Source: Lachnospiraceae bacterium (lineage in GTDB: Bacteria > Bacillota > Clostridia > Lachnospirales > Lachnospiraceae). From it: 56,470 nucleotides of DNA. Within the stretch, counting starts at the first letter, position 1, and each line of letters begins with the position of its first letter. This document shows, piece after piece, positions 27,617 through 37,603 of this stretch. The position numbers were made by a program, and so were the translations under genes. The notes under the pieces are model-generated. The model was not told the origin of the DNA, searched no databases, and worked only from the letters and a program-made list of their open reading frames with translations. Location of the stretch: contig JAIDPF010000041.1 in NCBI GenBank assembly GCA_029062895.1, forward strand, positions 1-56,470. Reading direction: 5' to 3'.

Positions 27617-28453
27617 TTACAGCCTGTCAAGCTCCTCGCCTATTTTTACAAGCTCCTCCATTGCAACCGCATACTCTTCATCATTCGGCGCCTTGCCATG
27701 CCATGACGCATTGTTCTCCATATAGGACACGCCCTTGCCCTTGATGCTGTGCGCAATGATTGCCGTCGGCTTACCCTTCACTGACCTTGCCTCTGCAAAC
27801 GCTTTACGGATAGAATCAAAATCATGCGCGTCCATCTCGGTCACATGAAAATTAAATGCTTCAAATTTCTTATCGATCGGATACGGAGAGCAGACATCTT
27901 TGATATCACCGTCGATCTGCAGTCCGTTATTATCAATGATAATGCACAGATTATCCAACTGATGCGCACCGGCGAACATCGCCGCCTCCCAGATCTGACC
28001 TTCCTGAATCTCACCGTCTCCAAGCAGGGAATATACTCTGTAATCTTTACCATCCAGTCCTGCCGCCAGCGCCATGCCCACCGCTGCCGACATCCCCTGT
28101 CCTAAAGAGCCTGTGGACATATCAATGCCCGGCGTATGCTTCATGCTGGGATGTCCCTGAAGATGGGAACCGACCTTGCGCAACGTCAACATTTCCTCCC
28201 TCGGGAAAAAACCTTTCTGCGCCAGCACCGAATAAAGTCCCGGCGCTGTGTGTCCCTTGGAAAGAACAAAACGATCCCTGTCCGGATCCTCCGGGTGATT
28301 CGGATCAACCTTCATCTCTTCATAATACAAGAATGTAAAAATCTCTGCCGCCGACAGCGAACCTCCCGGATGTCCGGCCTTTGCGCTATGTGTCGATGCA
28401 ATAATATCCTTGCGGACTTCATTCGCTATTTTCTTCAGTTCAAGATTTTCCAT
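27617..28453 (-). CDS. Transketolase, N-terminal subunit
   Basis: A 278-residue subunit carrying the thiamine-diphosphate site: GDGEIQEGQIWEAAMFAGAH, then IIIDNNGLQIDG. It also has HSAKAGHPGGSLSAAEIF and LSKGHTAPGLY. It is followed after 42 bases by the C-terminal subunit. The start at MENLEL is preferred because AAAGG lies about 10 bases upstream; an ATG three codons earlier is too close to that site. Confidence 0.93.
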   Translation of the reverse strand: MENLELKKIANEVRKDIIASTHSAKAGHPGGSLSAAEIFTFLYYEEMKVDPNHPEDPDRDRFVLSKGHTAPGLYSVLAQKGFFPREEMLTLRKVGSHLQGHPSMKHTPGIDMSTGSLGQGMSAAVGMALAAGLDGKDYRVYSLLGDGEIQEGQIWEAAMFAGAHQLDNLCIIIDNNGLQIDGDIKDVCSPYPIDKKFEAFNFHVTEMDAHDFDSIRKAFAEARSVKGKPTAIIAHSIKGKGVSYMENNASWHGKAPNDEEYAVAMEELVKIGEELDRL

Positions 28454-28562
28454 ATTCACCATGCCTTTCCACTGTCCTTATAAGAACAGCCGAAGATATT
28501 TTAGCACAGTTCTGTTCATTTGAAAAGAATACATTCATTTTTTTACATTATTTTACATCATT

Positions 28563-30056
28563 TTATAGTTTTGCCCATGGCTGCTCCGACGATTCCAAAA
28601 TAACGGTATCATCTGCCTGCAAATAATCCGTATATTCCGCCGTATCCTGCCGCGTCTGGTCTTTGACGTATTTTTTAAAATAAATCCCTGTTCCAATGGC
28701 AGCAATGATAATGCTAACAATTACCAGAATCGGGAACAACAGAGACAACTTCTGACCCTGTAAAGTCACGCCTAAGATTCCATATCCGCCAAAACCAATC
28801 ACGAAAAAGATTGCTCCTAAGATAAATTTTATCGGAACCAATTTTGCCGGTCCCTGCAGATATTTTATGATGCTTCCATCCTTTAATGAAATGTTGGCAG
28901 TAGCATCCGTATATCTGTTTTTCTTCCTAAATAACGAGCCATCACCGGTGAGAATATGTAGCAATCCCAACAATATCACGTAAGAAAACAACGAAACAGA
29001 ATGTCGCCTTGTGAAACGTCTACGTCTCGCAAACACACTGTACATCATCAATAATCCAAGACTTTCCCAGAAATTTGCCAAAAACAAAACCAAAAAATCT
29101 CGAGTATTTCTCTGTTCTTCAATCACGACTTCCCCATCAGTCTTACCAGTCTGTCCGTTTACATAAACCATTCGTTTTTTATTTTTATAAGTGTACGAAC
29201 AGATCCATACCGGAACAAGCGCATAATAGATTTCTTTTAATTCCGTCGCGCCCTCCGACGTTTGCTCCGTCTCAATTTCGGAATATCCGTGCGCATTTGT
29301 ACAAATATGTTTCCTGCACTGTTCCTTTCCAAAATCGCGTACCCGTTTGATCATTCTCGGAATGACGTCCTGCGCTTCAATAGAATACTGCTCCGCAGGG
29401 AATCCGGAGAGATACGCAGGCGTAAAATCCTGCAGTTTAGTATAATCATAAGGTTCGATTCCCTGAAACCGCGTACTCGAAAAATTGTAAGAAGCAATCG
29501 ACGGAACCCTGCCGAAAATTGACGATATGACTTTTCGGATCAGATAATATTTCCGCACGAACTCATCATCCGTTTCCTCTGTTCTGACCACTGCAGTGAT
29601 ATCCGTCTGTACGTTGGTATCAGACAACCAGACAGGAAGATATAGCGGATGAATATCAAACTTCATTTTTACCTGATCGTATTCTGGCATGATATCATGC
29701 TCCATCCACCATTGGTTAAAATGATTAATGGCCTGCTCCTTACTTATGGAAAACGGAATTACTTTCTCGGGACGTATTTTATTCTCCATACTTCCAAATA
29801 CAGCCATTTCCGTTCCGCACCATCTGCAACTATGGGTCACCTGCAGATTCTCCGTAAGCATTTCAGCTCCACAGCTTGGGCAACGGTAACTGCTTGTATC
29901 ATCACCGCACTTTTGTCCGCCGTCTAACTCGATCTCCTTTGCGTCGTAATCTTCTACCGATACATCAACTCCGCAGGTCGGACATTCCATTTTCTGTTTT
30001 TGCGCGTTAAATCTCATATTGCTGGCACAACCCGGACATTTAAAAATACATATCAT
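28563..30056 (-). CDS. TFIIB-type zinc-ribbon membrane protein, second of a pair
   Basis: About 497 residues. The N-terminus has four CxxC pairs, two in FKCPGC/CPTCG and two in YRCPSCG/CRWCG, which would bind two zincs. A soluble domain follows with IEPYDYTKLQDFTPAYLSG, then about four or five membrane helices in the C-terminal 200 residues. It is a close paralogue of the gene upstream, separated by 30 bases. The start MICIFKCPGC has GGAGA just before it and matches the paralogue. Such proteins are common in Lachnospiraceae and unexplained. Confidence 0.75.
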   Translation of the reverse strand: MICIFKCPGCASNMRFNAQKQKMECPTCGVDVSVEDYDAKEIELDGGQKCGDDTSSYRCPSCGAEMLTENLQVTHSCRWCGTEMAVFGSMENKIRPEKVIPFSISKEQAINHFNQWWMEHDIMPEYDQVKMKFDIHPLYLPVWLSDTNVQTDITAVVRTEETDDEFVRKYYLIRKVISSIFGRVPSIASYNFSSTRFQGIEPYDYTKLQDFTPAYLSGFPAEQYSIEAQDVIPRMIKRVRDFGKEQCRKHICTNAHGYSEIETEQTSEGATELKEIYYALVPVWICSYTYKNKKRMVYVNGQTGKTDGEVVIEEQRNTRDFLVLFLANFWESLGLLMMYSVFARRRRFTRRHSVSLFSYVILLGLLHILTGDGSLFRKKNRYTDATANISLKDGSIIKYLQGPAKLVPIKFILGAIFFVIGFGGYGILGVTLQGQKLSLLFPILVIVSIIIAAIGTGIYFKKYVKDQTRQDTAEYTDYLQADDTVILESSEQPWAKL

Positions 30057-30086
30057 ATCTTCTCCCATCTTTCTTTAATTAATATT

Positions 30087-31628
30087 TTAATATACCTGTT
30101 CTGACGATTCCAAAATATCCGTAATGGACATATTAAGATAATCATTATACTCCGCCGGCTTCTGTTCTTTTTCTTTCTGCACATGAATCTCCAAAAAGAG
30201 TACAGTCCATACTACTGACAAAACCAATGTGAGCAGCGCAACTTCCAGCATATTCAGCGAGAAAGCATATGGAAATCTCGGAGAGTGGCTAAACGCTACG
30301 GCAATCGGCAGAAGCAGTGTTCCAATGATCGTCCTTCGAATCACAATATTTCTCGGTTTAACAAAATCCTTTTTGACATACTCTATATCCGCATACATTT
30401 CTACTGTTTCTTCTCTTCTATTATGCTTACGCGTCAGCCTCTTTGGCAGATTTCCCGTCAATGACCCAACAAAGCAGGAAATAAATATTCCCCATAACAT
30501 TGCGACATTCTCAAGACTCAGCCCATTCAGCGAAAGCAGAAAAAGCAGTAACGCAAAATATTCAAGATACGTGGAAAGGAATACGGTAACTGCATATGAA
30601 TTCATCCGTTCCTTGGAAGATACGACTTCACCGTCCGCCTTGCCGGTCTGCCCATTGACATAAACCATATGCCTCTTTCCCATAAACTTATAAGAACAGA
30701 TCCACACCGGAACCATTGCATAAATGATTTGTTTTAACTCTATCGACTGGATGCAGCCTGCCTCCTCTATAATTTCAGACTCCCCCGTATGGCTGCCTAA
30801 AATATAAGTTTTACACTGTTCTACCCCAAATCCTTTAATGCGTTTCAACGCCCGCGGAATCACATCGCTTGCTTCTATAGAATAATGCTCCGCCGGCAGT
30901 CCCGAGATATAGCCGGGTGCAAAATCCTCTAACTTCGTATAATTATACGGCTCAATGCCAAAAAATCTCGTGCTGGAAAAATGATACGACGCGTTGCTCG
31001 GCACCTTAAAAAACTTAGAATAAAGAGATTTGTGGATCAAATAATTTCTTGTTCTTTTATCCCTGTCAGAAAATGTCAAATTATCTTTCTTCATACCCCA
31101 TTGAGAGTTCTGTGTTCCACTATAGGAATATGTACCGCCGATGGTTTCTTCTCTCTTAACAACAGCGCTCATATCTGTTTTTGTATTGGCATTCACCAGC
31201 CAGACCGGCATATACATCGGTCGTATCTCAAATTTCATATTCTTTCTGTTAAACTCCGGCATCGTATCATGTTCCGTCCACCATTTGCAGAAAGCTACCT
31301 CAGCCGCCGCCTGATCAAGCTCAAACGGGACGATCTTCTCCGGTGCCATCCTGCCGTTTTCTCCGGCAAATACCGCCATTTCTATTCCACAGTAACTACA
31401 GGTGCAGGTCGCCTGGGAGCTATCCACCTCCACCTCCGCCGAACAGGTCGGACATCGGTAGCTGATAATATCTTCACCGTATTCCTGTCCGCCTTCAAAG
31501 ACAATCTGCTTTTCATCATAATCCTCTGCCCCAATCTCCGTTCCGCATGACTGACATACGAGCTGCTGCTTCTCAATATCAAATGTCATATTGCCGTTGC
31601 AGCCCGGACATTTAAAAATACAGATCAT
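30087..31628 (-). CDS. TFIIB-type zinc-ribbon membrane protein, first of a pair
   Basis: About 513 residues with the same plan as its neighbour: CPGC/CQSCG and YRCPTC/CSYCG zinc ribbons, a conserved central domain (IEPYNYTKLEDFAPGYISG, YSIEASDVIPRALKR) and C-terminal helices. It has an insertion of about 25 residues (GGTYSYSGTQNSQWG) absent from the paralogue. Cysteine-rich ribbons next to membrane helices suggest a metal- or redox-responsive membrane assembly, but that is inference. Confidence 0.75.
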   Translation of the reverse strand: MICIFKCPGCNGNMTFDIEKQQLVCQSCGTEIGAEDYDEKQIVFEGGQEYGEDIISYRCPTCSAEVEVDSSQATCTCSYCGIEMAVFAGENGRMAPEKIVPFELDQAAAEVAFCKWWTEHDTMPEFNRKNMKFEIRPMYMPVWLVNANTKTDMSAVVKREETIGGTYSYSGTQNSQWGMKKDNLTFSDRDKRTRNYLIHKSLYSKFFKVPSNASYHFSSTRFFGIEPYNYTKLEDFAPGYISGLPAEHYSIEASDVIPRALKRIKGFGVEQCKTYILGSHTGESEIIEEAGCIQSIELKQIIYAMVPVWICSYKFMGKRHMVYVNGQTGKADGEVVSSKERMNSYAVTVFLSTYLEYFALLLFLLSLNGLSLENVAMLWGIFISCFVGSLTGNLPKRLTRKHNRREETVEMYADIEYVKKDFVKPRNIVIRRTIIGTLLLPIAVAFSHSPRFPYAFSLNMLEVALLTLVLSVVWTVLFLEIHVQKEKEQKPAEYNDYLNMSITDILESSEQVY

Positions 31629-31857
31629 AACCTCTCCCACTTATATAACGCTTCTATACTTGTCTTCAACCCGTACCAAATTTCTTGAATGTTCTTTCAG
31701 GCTGCCATATTCCATAATAATTATAATATACGAGCTGCTGCAGCACATTCAGTAATTCTGCACATTAACATTTCTATTTTCCGAAAAATCACCACAATAT
31801 CTCTCTTCTATATCGAAACTCTGCTGTGAGCAATTAGGCTTTTACACTTTTTATATC

Positions 31858-31885
31858 TTGATTTCTCCCGATTCTGTGCTATACT
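31858..31885 (+). promoter_or_regulatory. Predicted promoter of the AEC transporter
   Basis: TTGATT, a 16-base spacer, then TATACT. Confidence 0.5.
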
Positions 31886-31907
31886 GATTTCCGGTAAATA
31901 TTCCCAA

Positions 31908-31937
31908 AGAAGCACTGATTAAATCAGCGTTTCCCTA
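31908..31937. repeat. REP-like hairpin, copy C
   Basis: GAAGCACTGATT pairs imperfectly with AATCAGCGTTTC. The right half is the 15-base sequence shared with 3737-3751 and 50509-50523. It lies between the predicted promoter and the AEC gene, so it would be in the 5' UTR. Confidence 0.55.
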
Positions 31938-31959
31938 GCATTGTAAAGGACAAAATACC

Positions 31960-32940
31960 ATGGACAGCCTGATTTTCAGTTTAAACGCCACTATCCCGAT
32001 CTTTCTTGTCATGCTCATCGGTTACGGCTTAAAACACACAAAACTGGTGACACCCGACTTCGTAAAGTCATTAAATCAGTTTAATTATACGCTGACTCTG
32101 CCCATTTTGCTGTTTATAGATATTTCTACAGCGGATTTTTACAGCGTATGGGATACTTCCTATGTCCTTTACTGTTTCTTTGTCACATTATTCTGCATCC
32201 TCGCCATCTGGGCCGGCGCAGGACTGGTATTTCATATAATCGATAGCCATTCTGTCGGGCATCCATCCTCCGGTTCCATCCTCGGAGAATTTGTTCAGGC
32301 TTCCTACCGTGGCAGTGCGGCAGTCCTTGGCATCGCCTTTATCGAGAATATCTACGGCACCTCCATCATCGGACCCCTGATGATCTTAGGAACCGTACCT
32401 TTATACAATATCATGGCAGTCATCGTCTTATCCTTTACTGCGCCTGATATGCATGGGCTGAACAAAGCCCAGTTGAAAAAGACCTTTCTTGGCATCCTGA
32501 CCAATCCCATCATCATCAGTATCTTTCTTGGGATGCTTTTTTCTTTGCTTCGGATCCGGTTGCCATTTGTCATCGAAAAATCTTTTCGCATGATCGCCCA
32601 ATTGGCAACCCCTCTGGCGCTACTTACTCTGGGTGCCGGTTTTGAAGGAAGGAAAGCACTTGCCAAGATCAAACCCACGCTTGCCGCTTCCTGCCTGCGT
32701 CTGATCGTACAGCCGGCGCTCTTTTTAATGCCTGCCGTCGCACTGGGTTTTCGCGGAGAGCAGTTAGTCGCTCTGCTTGTTATGCTCGGCGCACCAACCA
32801 CTGTCAGCAGCCATATCATGGCCAAAAACATGCACCATGAAGGCGTCCTGACCTCCAGCGTCATCGTTACCACAACCTTCTTAAGTTCCGTCACCATGAC
32901 CTTCTGGCTCTTCCTACTCCGTCATTTCGGATATGTTTAA
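31960..32940 (+). CDS. AEC-family (auxin efflux carrier type) transporter
   Basis: A 326-residue membrane protein with about ten helices in two halves. The opening NATIPIFLVMLIGYGLKHTKLVTPDFV and the late GAPTTVSSHIMAKNMHHEG are typical of bacterial AEC permeases, which move organic acids such as malate or malonate. The substrate cannot be assigned. It is monocistronic and convergent with the FtsX gene, whose stop is four bases away. AAAGGA lies nine bases before the ATG. Confidence 0.88.
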   Translation: MDSLIFSLNATIPIFLVMLIGYGLKHTKLVTPDFVKSLNQFNYTLTLPILLFIDISTADFYSVWDTSYVLYCFFVTLFCILAIWAGAGLVFHIIDSHSVGHPSSGSILGEFVQASYRGSAAVLGIAFIENIYGTSIIGPLMILGTVPLYNIMAVIVLSFTAPDMHGLNKAQLKKTFLGILTNPIIISIFLGMLFSLLRIRLPFVIEKSFRMIAQLATPLALLTLGAGFEGRKALAKIKPTLAASCLRLIVQPALFLMPAVALGFRGEQLVALLVMLGAPTTVSSHIMAKNMHHEGVLTSSVIVTTTFLSSVTMTFWLFLLRHFGYV

Positions 32941-32944
32941 ATTA

Positions 32945-35900
32945 TTACTCAACGGATTTCAGCGATTCCGCCATATTGATCTTATTTAATTTAAAATACA
33001 TAAACAGATTTACCATCAAAGCAAACAGCAACGTTATGAAGAAACTATATACATAACTGGAATTTTGAATAATATTATCAAATGCCACCATATCAATATC
33101 TATCTTCTCTATCACAAACATATGAAGCCATTTCCCTAAAAGCAGTCCCACTAGCGCCCCGATCCCCGTCAGGATCAGATTTTCACGAAAGACGTAATTG
33201 GCAGTCTCCAACGGGTAAAATCCCAGCACCTTAATGGTCGCAATCTCCCGGATCCTTTCCGTAATATTGATATTCGTCAGGTTATATAGAACGATAAAAG
33301 CCAGCATCGCCGCACAACCGATGATCAGGATAACGATGTATTTCAGACTGTCGAGCATACCGCCCACACGGTCCCTTGAGTCTTGATTAACCGTAACGCC
33401 AAGAACCTCGTCCAGATTTAACAGGTTTGCAGCGGCGCCATGGATATCCTCGCCATCTATTACATTGGCATACAGATTCTGATATTGGGGAGCCTCTCCC
33501 ATGGCATCCAGATAAGTCGCCTCGTTGATGATGGCGTAATTATGGATGTAATTTTTATAGGTTCCCGATACCGTCACCACAATTTCATTCATATCACTGT
33601 CCCTAAGCCTCAGGGTATCCCCGGTCTTAACGCCCAGTCTCTCCGCGATCTTATGGGACAAGAGCACCTCGCCGTCACCCGGAAGCGCCACGGGATTGCC
33701 TTGTTCGTCCTGCAGCAACACATAATCCGTAAATCGTTCTTCCTCCTGCGGCACCAGAAGATTTACTGACTTAATCGTTCCCGCCGACACGGCGTCCATC
33801 GTACTGATATGAAGATAGGTATGATCTTTTAGAACCTCATCTAGCGCCATTTCAAAAGCTTCCTGATCTTCCTCATCCACTTCCTCATGCAGCAGGATAT
33901 TATAATCATAAACCTCAATCTGCGTATACTGCATATCGACAACATCTACGATAGAATCCTGAAATCCAAGTCCCGTAAGCACCAGAGCCGTACAGCCGCT
34001 GATGCCGATAATCATCATAAAGAAACGTTTTTTGTAGCGAAAGATATTCCGCAGGGAAACCTTATGAAGAAAAGGAAGTCGTGTCCAGAGGAATGTGATA
34101 TATTCCAAAAAGATACGTTTGCCGGCTCTTGGCGCCTTGGGCCGGAGCAATTCCGACGGCATGCTCTTCAGTTCCTTAACGCAGGAAAACCATGTCGCTC
34201 CCATAGTACATAACAATGCAGCCAGCAGGGATACGATACCCAGCACAGGATCCGTAATATACTGCATCGGTGCAAATCCGTACATAAGACTGTACCCAGT
34301 CCAGATGACCGCCGGGAACAGATAGGTTCCGCCGATATATCCTGAAACAGCGCCTATCAAAGCCGCGCTGCCTGCATAAAACAGATATTTCCCCATAATG
34401 GCTCCCGTCGTATATCCCATCGCTTTTAACACACCGATCTGCATCCTCTGCTCCTCGATCATGCGGTTCATGGTCGTTATGCACACCAGCGCCACAACTA
34501 AGAAAAAGAAAACGGGAAATACCACAGCTACCGCCTCTACGATCTGGGTATCGCTGTCAAAGCAGACAAGACCCACATTGCTGCCGCGGTCCAGTACAAA
34601 AACATCCACTTCTTCCAAATCATCCAGTTCCGCTCTTGCGTCTGCCAGTTCTGCCTCAGCATCCGCAATCTCCTGCTCAAACTCAGCCACAGCGTCATAA
34701 TACTCTATAAAACCGTCTTCCAGCTCCTGACGACCTTCTATCAGATCTGCTTCTCCATCCATAAGCTCCTGTCTGGCGTCCGCAAGTTCCCGTCTGGCGT
34801 CCGCAAGCTCCCGTTCCCCATCCTCCAGCTCTGCGATCGCGTCTTCTAACTCCCGCCAGCCGTCTTCCAGCTCCATTCTGGCATCCGCAAGCTCCGCTAC
34901 GGCATCCTCGTATGTAGCAAGACCGTCAGCGTACTCAGTCAGCCCACGCCACAACTCCTGCTCGCTTTCATCAATTTTATCCTGTGCCTCCAGCAAATCC
35001 CCCTTGGCAAGGCAGATTTGTTCTTCGGCGTACTTTAACTGATTGGCAGCGTCCAGACATAAGAGATACTGGCTGTACAGATAATCTTTGGAGCCAGTCA
35101 ATTGTGCATGCTGCTCGTTCAGATACTCTGCAGAGGGAATAGTAGCAAGCTGAGATTGTAAATATTGCAATTGTACCTTTAATACTTCCTCCCCCGGATA
35201 AGCGGGATTCTCAGGGTGCTGAAGGAGAATCTCCATATTCTTGATTGCCTCTTCCATATTTTGCCGGCCAGCCTGTGCCTCTTCGATCTGATCAATGCCG
35301 CTATCCACCATCCCCATACCATAGGAAAGCTGACTGCCCTTTTCATCCAGCTCCGCCTTTGCCGCCTCCAGCTCCTCTTCCTTTTCTGCAATCTGCGCCC
35401 ATCCGCTGGCGATCTCCGTCCTTGCGTCATCGATCTCCCGCTGCGCGTCCGTAAGCTGGATACGGGCGTCGATCAGTTCTATTCTGGCATCCTCAAGCTC
35501 CGCCGCACCATCCGCGTATTCGTTTTCCCCATCTAACAGTTCTGCTCTGGCATCCTCTATTTCAACCCAGCCATCCGCAATCTCTGTTTCTGCATCGGCG
35601 ATCTCTATCTCTGCATCCGCGATCTCTCTTTCTCCATCCAGAAGTTCTTCTTCTCCATCGGCGATCTCCTGCTGTGCATCCATTAACTCCTCATACGCGT
35701 CCGCCAGTTCTTCTTCTCCCTCTGCCCTCGCATCGGCAAGCTCCTGCTCTGCATCTTCAAGCTCCTCTGTATATTCCTGAATGACAGCCAGATAACGCCG
35801 TTCACCGGCTTCCTCAGCTGCCGCCTCCACCCTGTCAGTCACACTGTCGATATAAGCGTCATATTCCTCAGAATACAGTGGATACCTGACTCCCATTCTT

Positions 35901-36535
35901 AGGTAGACTTCCGTATAGATATCACTATCAAACGCTTCCCTCGGCACATAGATAAAACAGTCCACCACGCCGTCTAAAAGCGCTGTGGTCCCACGCTCAT
36001 AATTCAGATAATTTGGCGACTTAATCAGACCAACTACCGTATAGGTATCTTTGTAAAAAACATCCAGTGTGTCTTCCTCATTCTGTTCGGACCACGTCAG
36101 CTCTCTTCCCAGCATATCAGAGGAGAACCATTTCGCATCCACAAGACATTCTCCGGCATTCTCCGGCATACGCCCTTCTATCAGCAATACATGGTTCATA
36201 CTCTGGGTGATCGAATGGACCTTTGCAACTGCGATTTCCTCTCCAAAGGAAAAGATCACGTCATAAGAAAAAGACCCTTCTGCATCCGAGACTCCTTCAA
36301 GTCCGGACAGGGTCTTTACATCTTCTTCCTCAAATCCATAGGTAGACACCAGACGGTAATCATAAAATTCCGCATTCTCCAGATACTGGTTACCTACATT
36401 GACCATGGCGGGCGTACAGATCTTCAATCCGCCAAAAAATCCGACACCCAGTGCCGTAATAGCCAAAATAGCAATGTATCTGCCAAAACTATTTTTAATT
36501 TCACGAAATGTAGTCTTGCGTAGATTACGGTTCAT
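32945..36535 (-). CDS. FtsX-type permease with long periodic coiled coil
   Basis: A 1196-residue membrane protein. The N-terminal helix (about 17-40) starts a MacB-like periplasmic domain. Residues about 250-670 are one long heptad-rich coiled coil made of units like ELADARxEL(M/L)DGExEIADA. Three helices with an FtsX unit follow (RMQIGVLKAMGYTTGAIMGKY), a second external domain, and a last FtsX unit (REIATIKVLGFYPLETANYVF). No ATPase gene is adjacent, so its motor is encoded elsewhere. The coiled coil could span the thick cell wall. The upstream 99-residue membrane protein is probably co-transcribed. Confidence 0.88.
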   Translation of the reverse strand: MNRNLRKTTFREIKNSFGRYIAILAITALGVGFFGGLKICTPAMVNVGNQYLENAEFYDYRLVSTYGFEEEDVKTLSGLEGVSDAEGSFSYDVIFSFGEEIAVAKVHSITQSMNHVLLIEGRMPENAGECLVDAKWFSSDMLGRELTWSEQNEEDTLDVFYKDTYTVVGLIKSPNYLNYERGTTALLDGVVDCFIYVPREAFDSDIYTEVYLRMGVRYPLYSEEYDAYIDSVTDRVEAAAEEAGERRYLAVIQEYTEELEDAEQELADARAEGEEELADAYEELMDAQQEIADGEEELLDGEREIADAEIEIADAETEIADGWVEIEDARAELLDGENEYADGAAELEDARIELIDARIQLTDAQREIDDARTEIASGWAQIAEKEEELEAAKAELDEKGSQLSYGMGMVDSGIDQIEEAQAGRQNMEEAIKNMEILLQHPENPAYPGEEVLKVQLQYLQSQLATIPSAEYLNEQHAQLTGSKDYLYSQYLLCLDAANQLKYAEEQICLAKGDLLEAQDKIDESEQELWRGLTEYADGLATYEDAVAELADARMELEDGWRELEDAIAELEDGERELADARRELADARQELMDGEADLIEGRQELEDGFIEYYDAVAEFEQEIADAEAELADARAELDDLEEVDVFVLDRGSNVGLVCFDSDTQIVEAVAVVFPVFFFLVVALVCITTMNRMIEEQRMQIGVLKAMGYTTGAIMGKYLFYAGSAALIGAVSGYIGGTYLFPAVIWTGYSLMYGFAPMQYITDPVLGIVSLLAALLCTMGATWFSCVKELKSMPSELLRPKAPRAGKRIFLEYITFLWTRLPFLHKVSLRNIFRYKKRFFMMIIGISGCTALVLTGLGFQDSIVDVVDMQYTQIEVYDYNILLHEEVDEEDQEAFEMALDEVLKDHTYLHISTMDAVSAGTIKSVNLLVPQEEERFTDYVLLQDEQGNPVALPGDGEVLLSHKIAERLGVKTGDTLRLRDSDMNEIVVTVSGTYKNYIHNYAIINEATYLDAMGEAPQYQNLYANVIDGEDIHGAAANLLNLDEVLGVTVNQDSRDRVGGMLDSLKYIVILIIGCAAMLAFIVLYNLTNINITERIREIATIKVLGFYPLETANYVFRENLILTGIGALVGLLLGKWLHMFVIEKIDIDMVAFDNIIQNSSYVYSFFITLLFALMVNLFMYFKLNKINMAESLKSVE

Positions 36536-36560
36536 AATATTCTAATCATTCATTCCGCTA

Positions 36561-36860
36561 TTATTCTTCATCCTCTACTGCAGCTGCAACGGAACTTACA
36601 ACGGAAGACACTACACTGATCACAACGGAAAGGATGATGATCAGTCCGCCGCCGAGTACAAGAAACAAAACAGCATTCTCATCATCCTCTGCTGTTGAAG
36701 ATACTTCTGCTGTTTCCCTCGTCGTCTGCGGGCTCTCCGCCGCCATGACAACAGCCTGTCCCGATACCATGCTTATCCCACCAAATCCAAGCATCAAAAC
36801 AACCGCCATCATCATAAGATATTTTACCAGACTTTTTACTACATTCTTCATAACCTTCAC
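36561..36860 (-). CDS. Small exported membrane protein beside the FtsX permease
   Basis: A 99-residue protein with a signal-like N-terminal helix (LMMMAVVLMLGFGGISMVSG), a short Ser/Thr-rich linker, and a second very hydrophobic helix (LFLVLGGGLIIILSVVISVV) ending in an acidic tail. I do not recognise the family. It ends 25 bases before the FtsX start, so the two are likely co-expressed and may interact. The start is GTG with AAAGG just upstream; an ATG three codons later is also possible. Confidence 0.55.
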   Translation of the reverse strand: MKVMKNVVKSLVKYLMMMAVVLMLGFGGISMVSGQAVVMAAESPQTTRETAEVSSTAEDDENAVLFLVLGGGLIIILSVVISVVSSVVSSVAAAVEDEE

Positions 36861-36980
36861 GAAACCTTTCTGTCAGCCTTACAATATTCGCTCATGGCTT
36901 TCACATGTAAAATTTATTTTACCACATTTTTTTCATTCGTAAAAGGGGTTCCTTAGAATTTCTAAAAATAACCGGATACA

Positions 36981-37505
36981 CTATAGTCCTGCAAGAAGAT
37001 AGCTTGCCACAAGCCCAGCGAAGGTTGCAATCAATGCCCCTGCCAGCGTATATCTTGTCTTGGAAACTTTTACAGTCATAAAATATACCGACATCGTATA
37101 AAAGATCGTTTCCGTGGAACTCATGGAAATACTGACAAATTTTCCCAGAAAAGAGTCTGTTCCGTGCTCCTTAAATACATCCAGAGCAAGACCTGTTGCC
37201 GCAGAGGAAGAAAACATCTTGACAATCGTAACAGGAACCGCCTCTGCCGGGAATCCGATACTGCCTAACAGCTTAGAACATGCCAGACCAAGAAAATCTA
37301 AAAATCCGGACGCACGGAGCACTCCCACAGCCACCATCAGGCCAACTAAGGTCGGCATGATCTTTACAACCGTCTTGATGCCGTCCATTGCCCCTTCCAC
37401 AAAATCATCATATACCGGCTGTCCCTTGGAGACACCGTATCCCACCACCGCAAATATGATCACCGGAACCAGAATACCGGATATCTTTGATAATATTTCA
37501 AGCAT
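36981..37505 (-). CDS. spmB: Spore maturation protein B
   Basis: A 174-residue membrane protein. SKISGILVPVIIFAVVGYG, PVYDDFVEGAMDGIKTVVKI and FSSSAATGLALDVFKEHGTDSF match SpmB. SpmA and SpmB are needed for spore-core dehydration and heat resistance in Bacillus. The ATG at 37505 follows directly on the poly-T of the serpin-operon terminator and has no visible Shine-Dalgarno site. The usual partner spmA is about 12 kb away. Confidence 0.88.
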   Translation of the reverse strand: MLEILSKISGILVPVIIFAVVGYGVSKGQPVYDDFVEGAMDGIKTVVKIMPTLVGLMVAVGVLRASGFLDFLGLACSKLLGSIGFPAEAVPVTIVKMFSSSAATGLALDVFKEHGTDSFLGKFVSISMSSTETIFYTMSVYFMTVKVSKTRYTLAGALIATFAGLVASYLLAGL

Positions 37506-37549
37506 AAAAAAACCGCACAAAATGTAATTATTACATTCTATGCGGTTTT
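37506..37549 (-). terminator. Intrinsic terminator of the serpin operon
   Basis: AAAACCGCATAGAATGTAA pairs with TTACATTTTGTGCGGTTTT, followed by T7 on the minus strand. The T-tract abuts the spmB start codon. Confidence 0.85.
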
Positions 37550-37603
37550 CACGCGATTAGAAGTTATCTTGACCCATACGGTTACATTGCAGCTGCCGCA
37601 GGT

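Larger units (their letters stand above)
31629..31959. other. Divergent intergenic region
   Basis: A 331-bp AT-rich gap between divergent genes. It holds the promoter at 31858-31885 and the REP-like hairpin at 31908-31937. No coding frame is convincing. Confidence 0.6.

Noticed and set aside
34603-35770. Prophage tape-measure-like coiled coil
   Set aside because: The coiled coil is within an FtsX permease that has clear membrane and FtsX segments on both sides; no phage genes are nearby.
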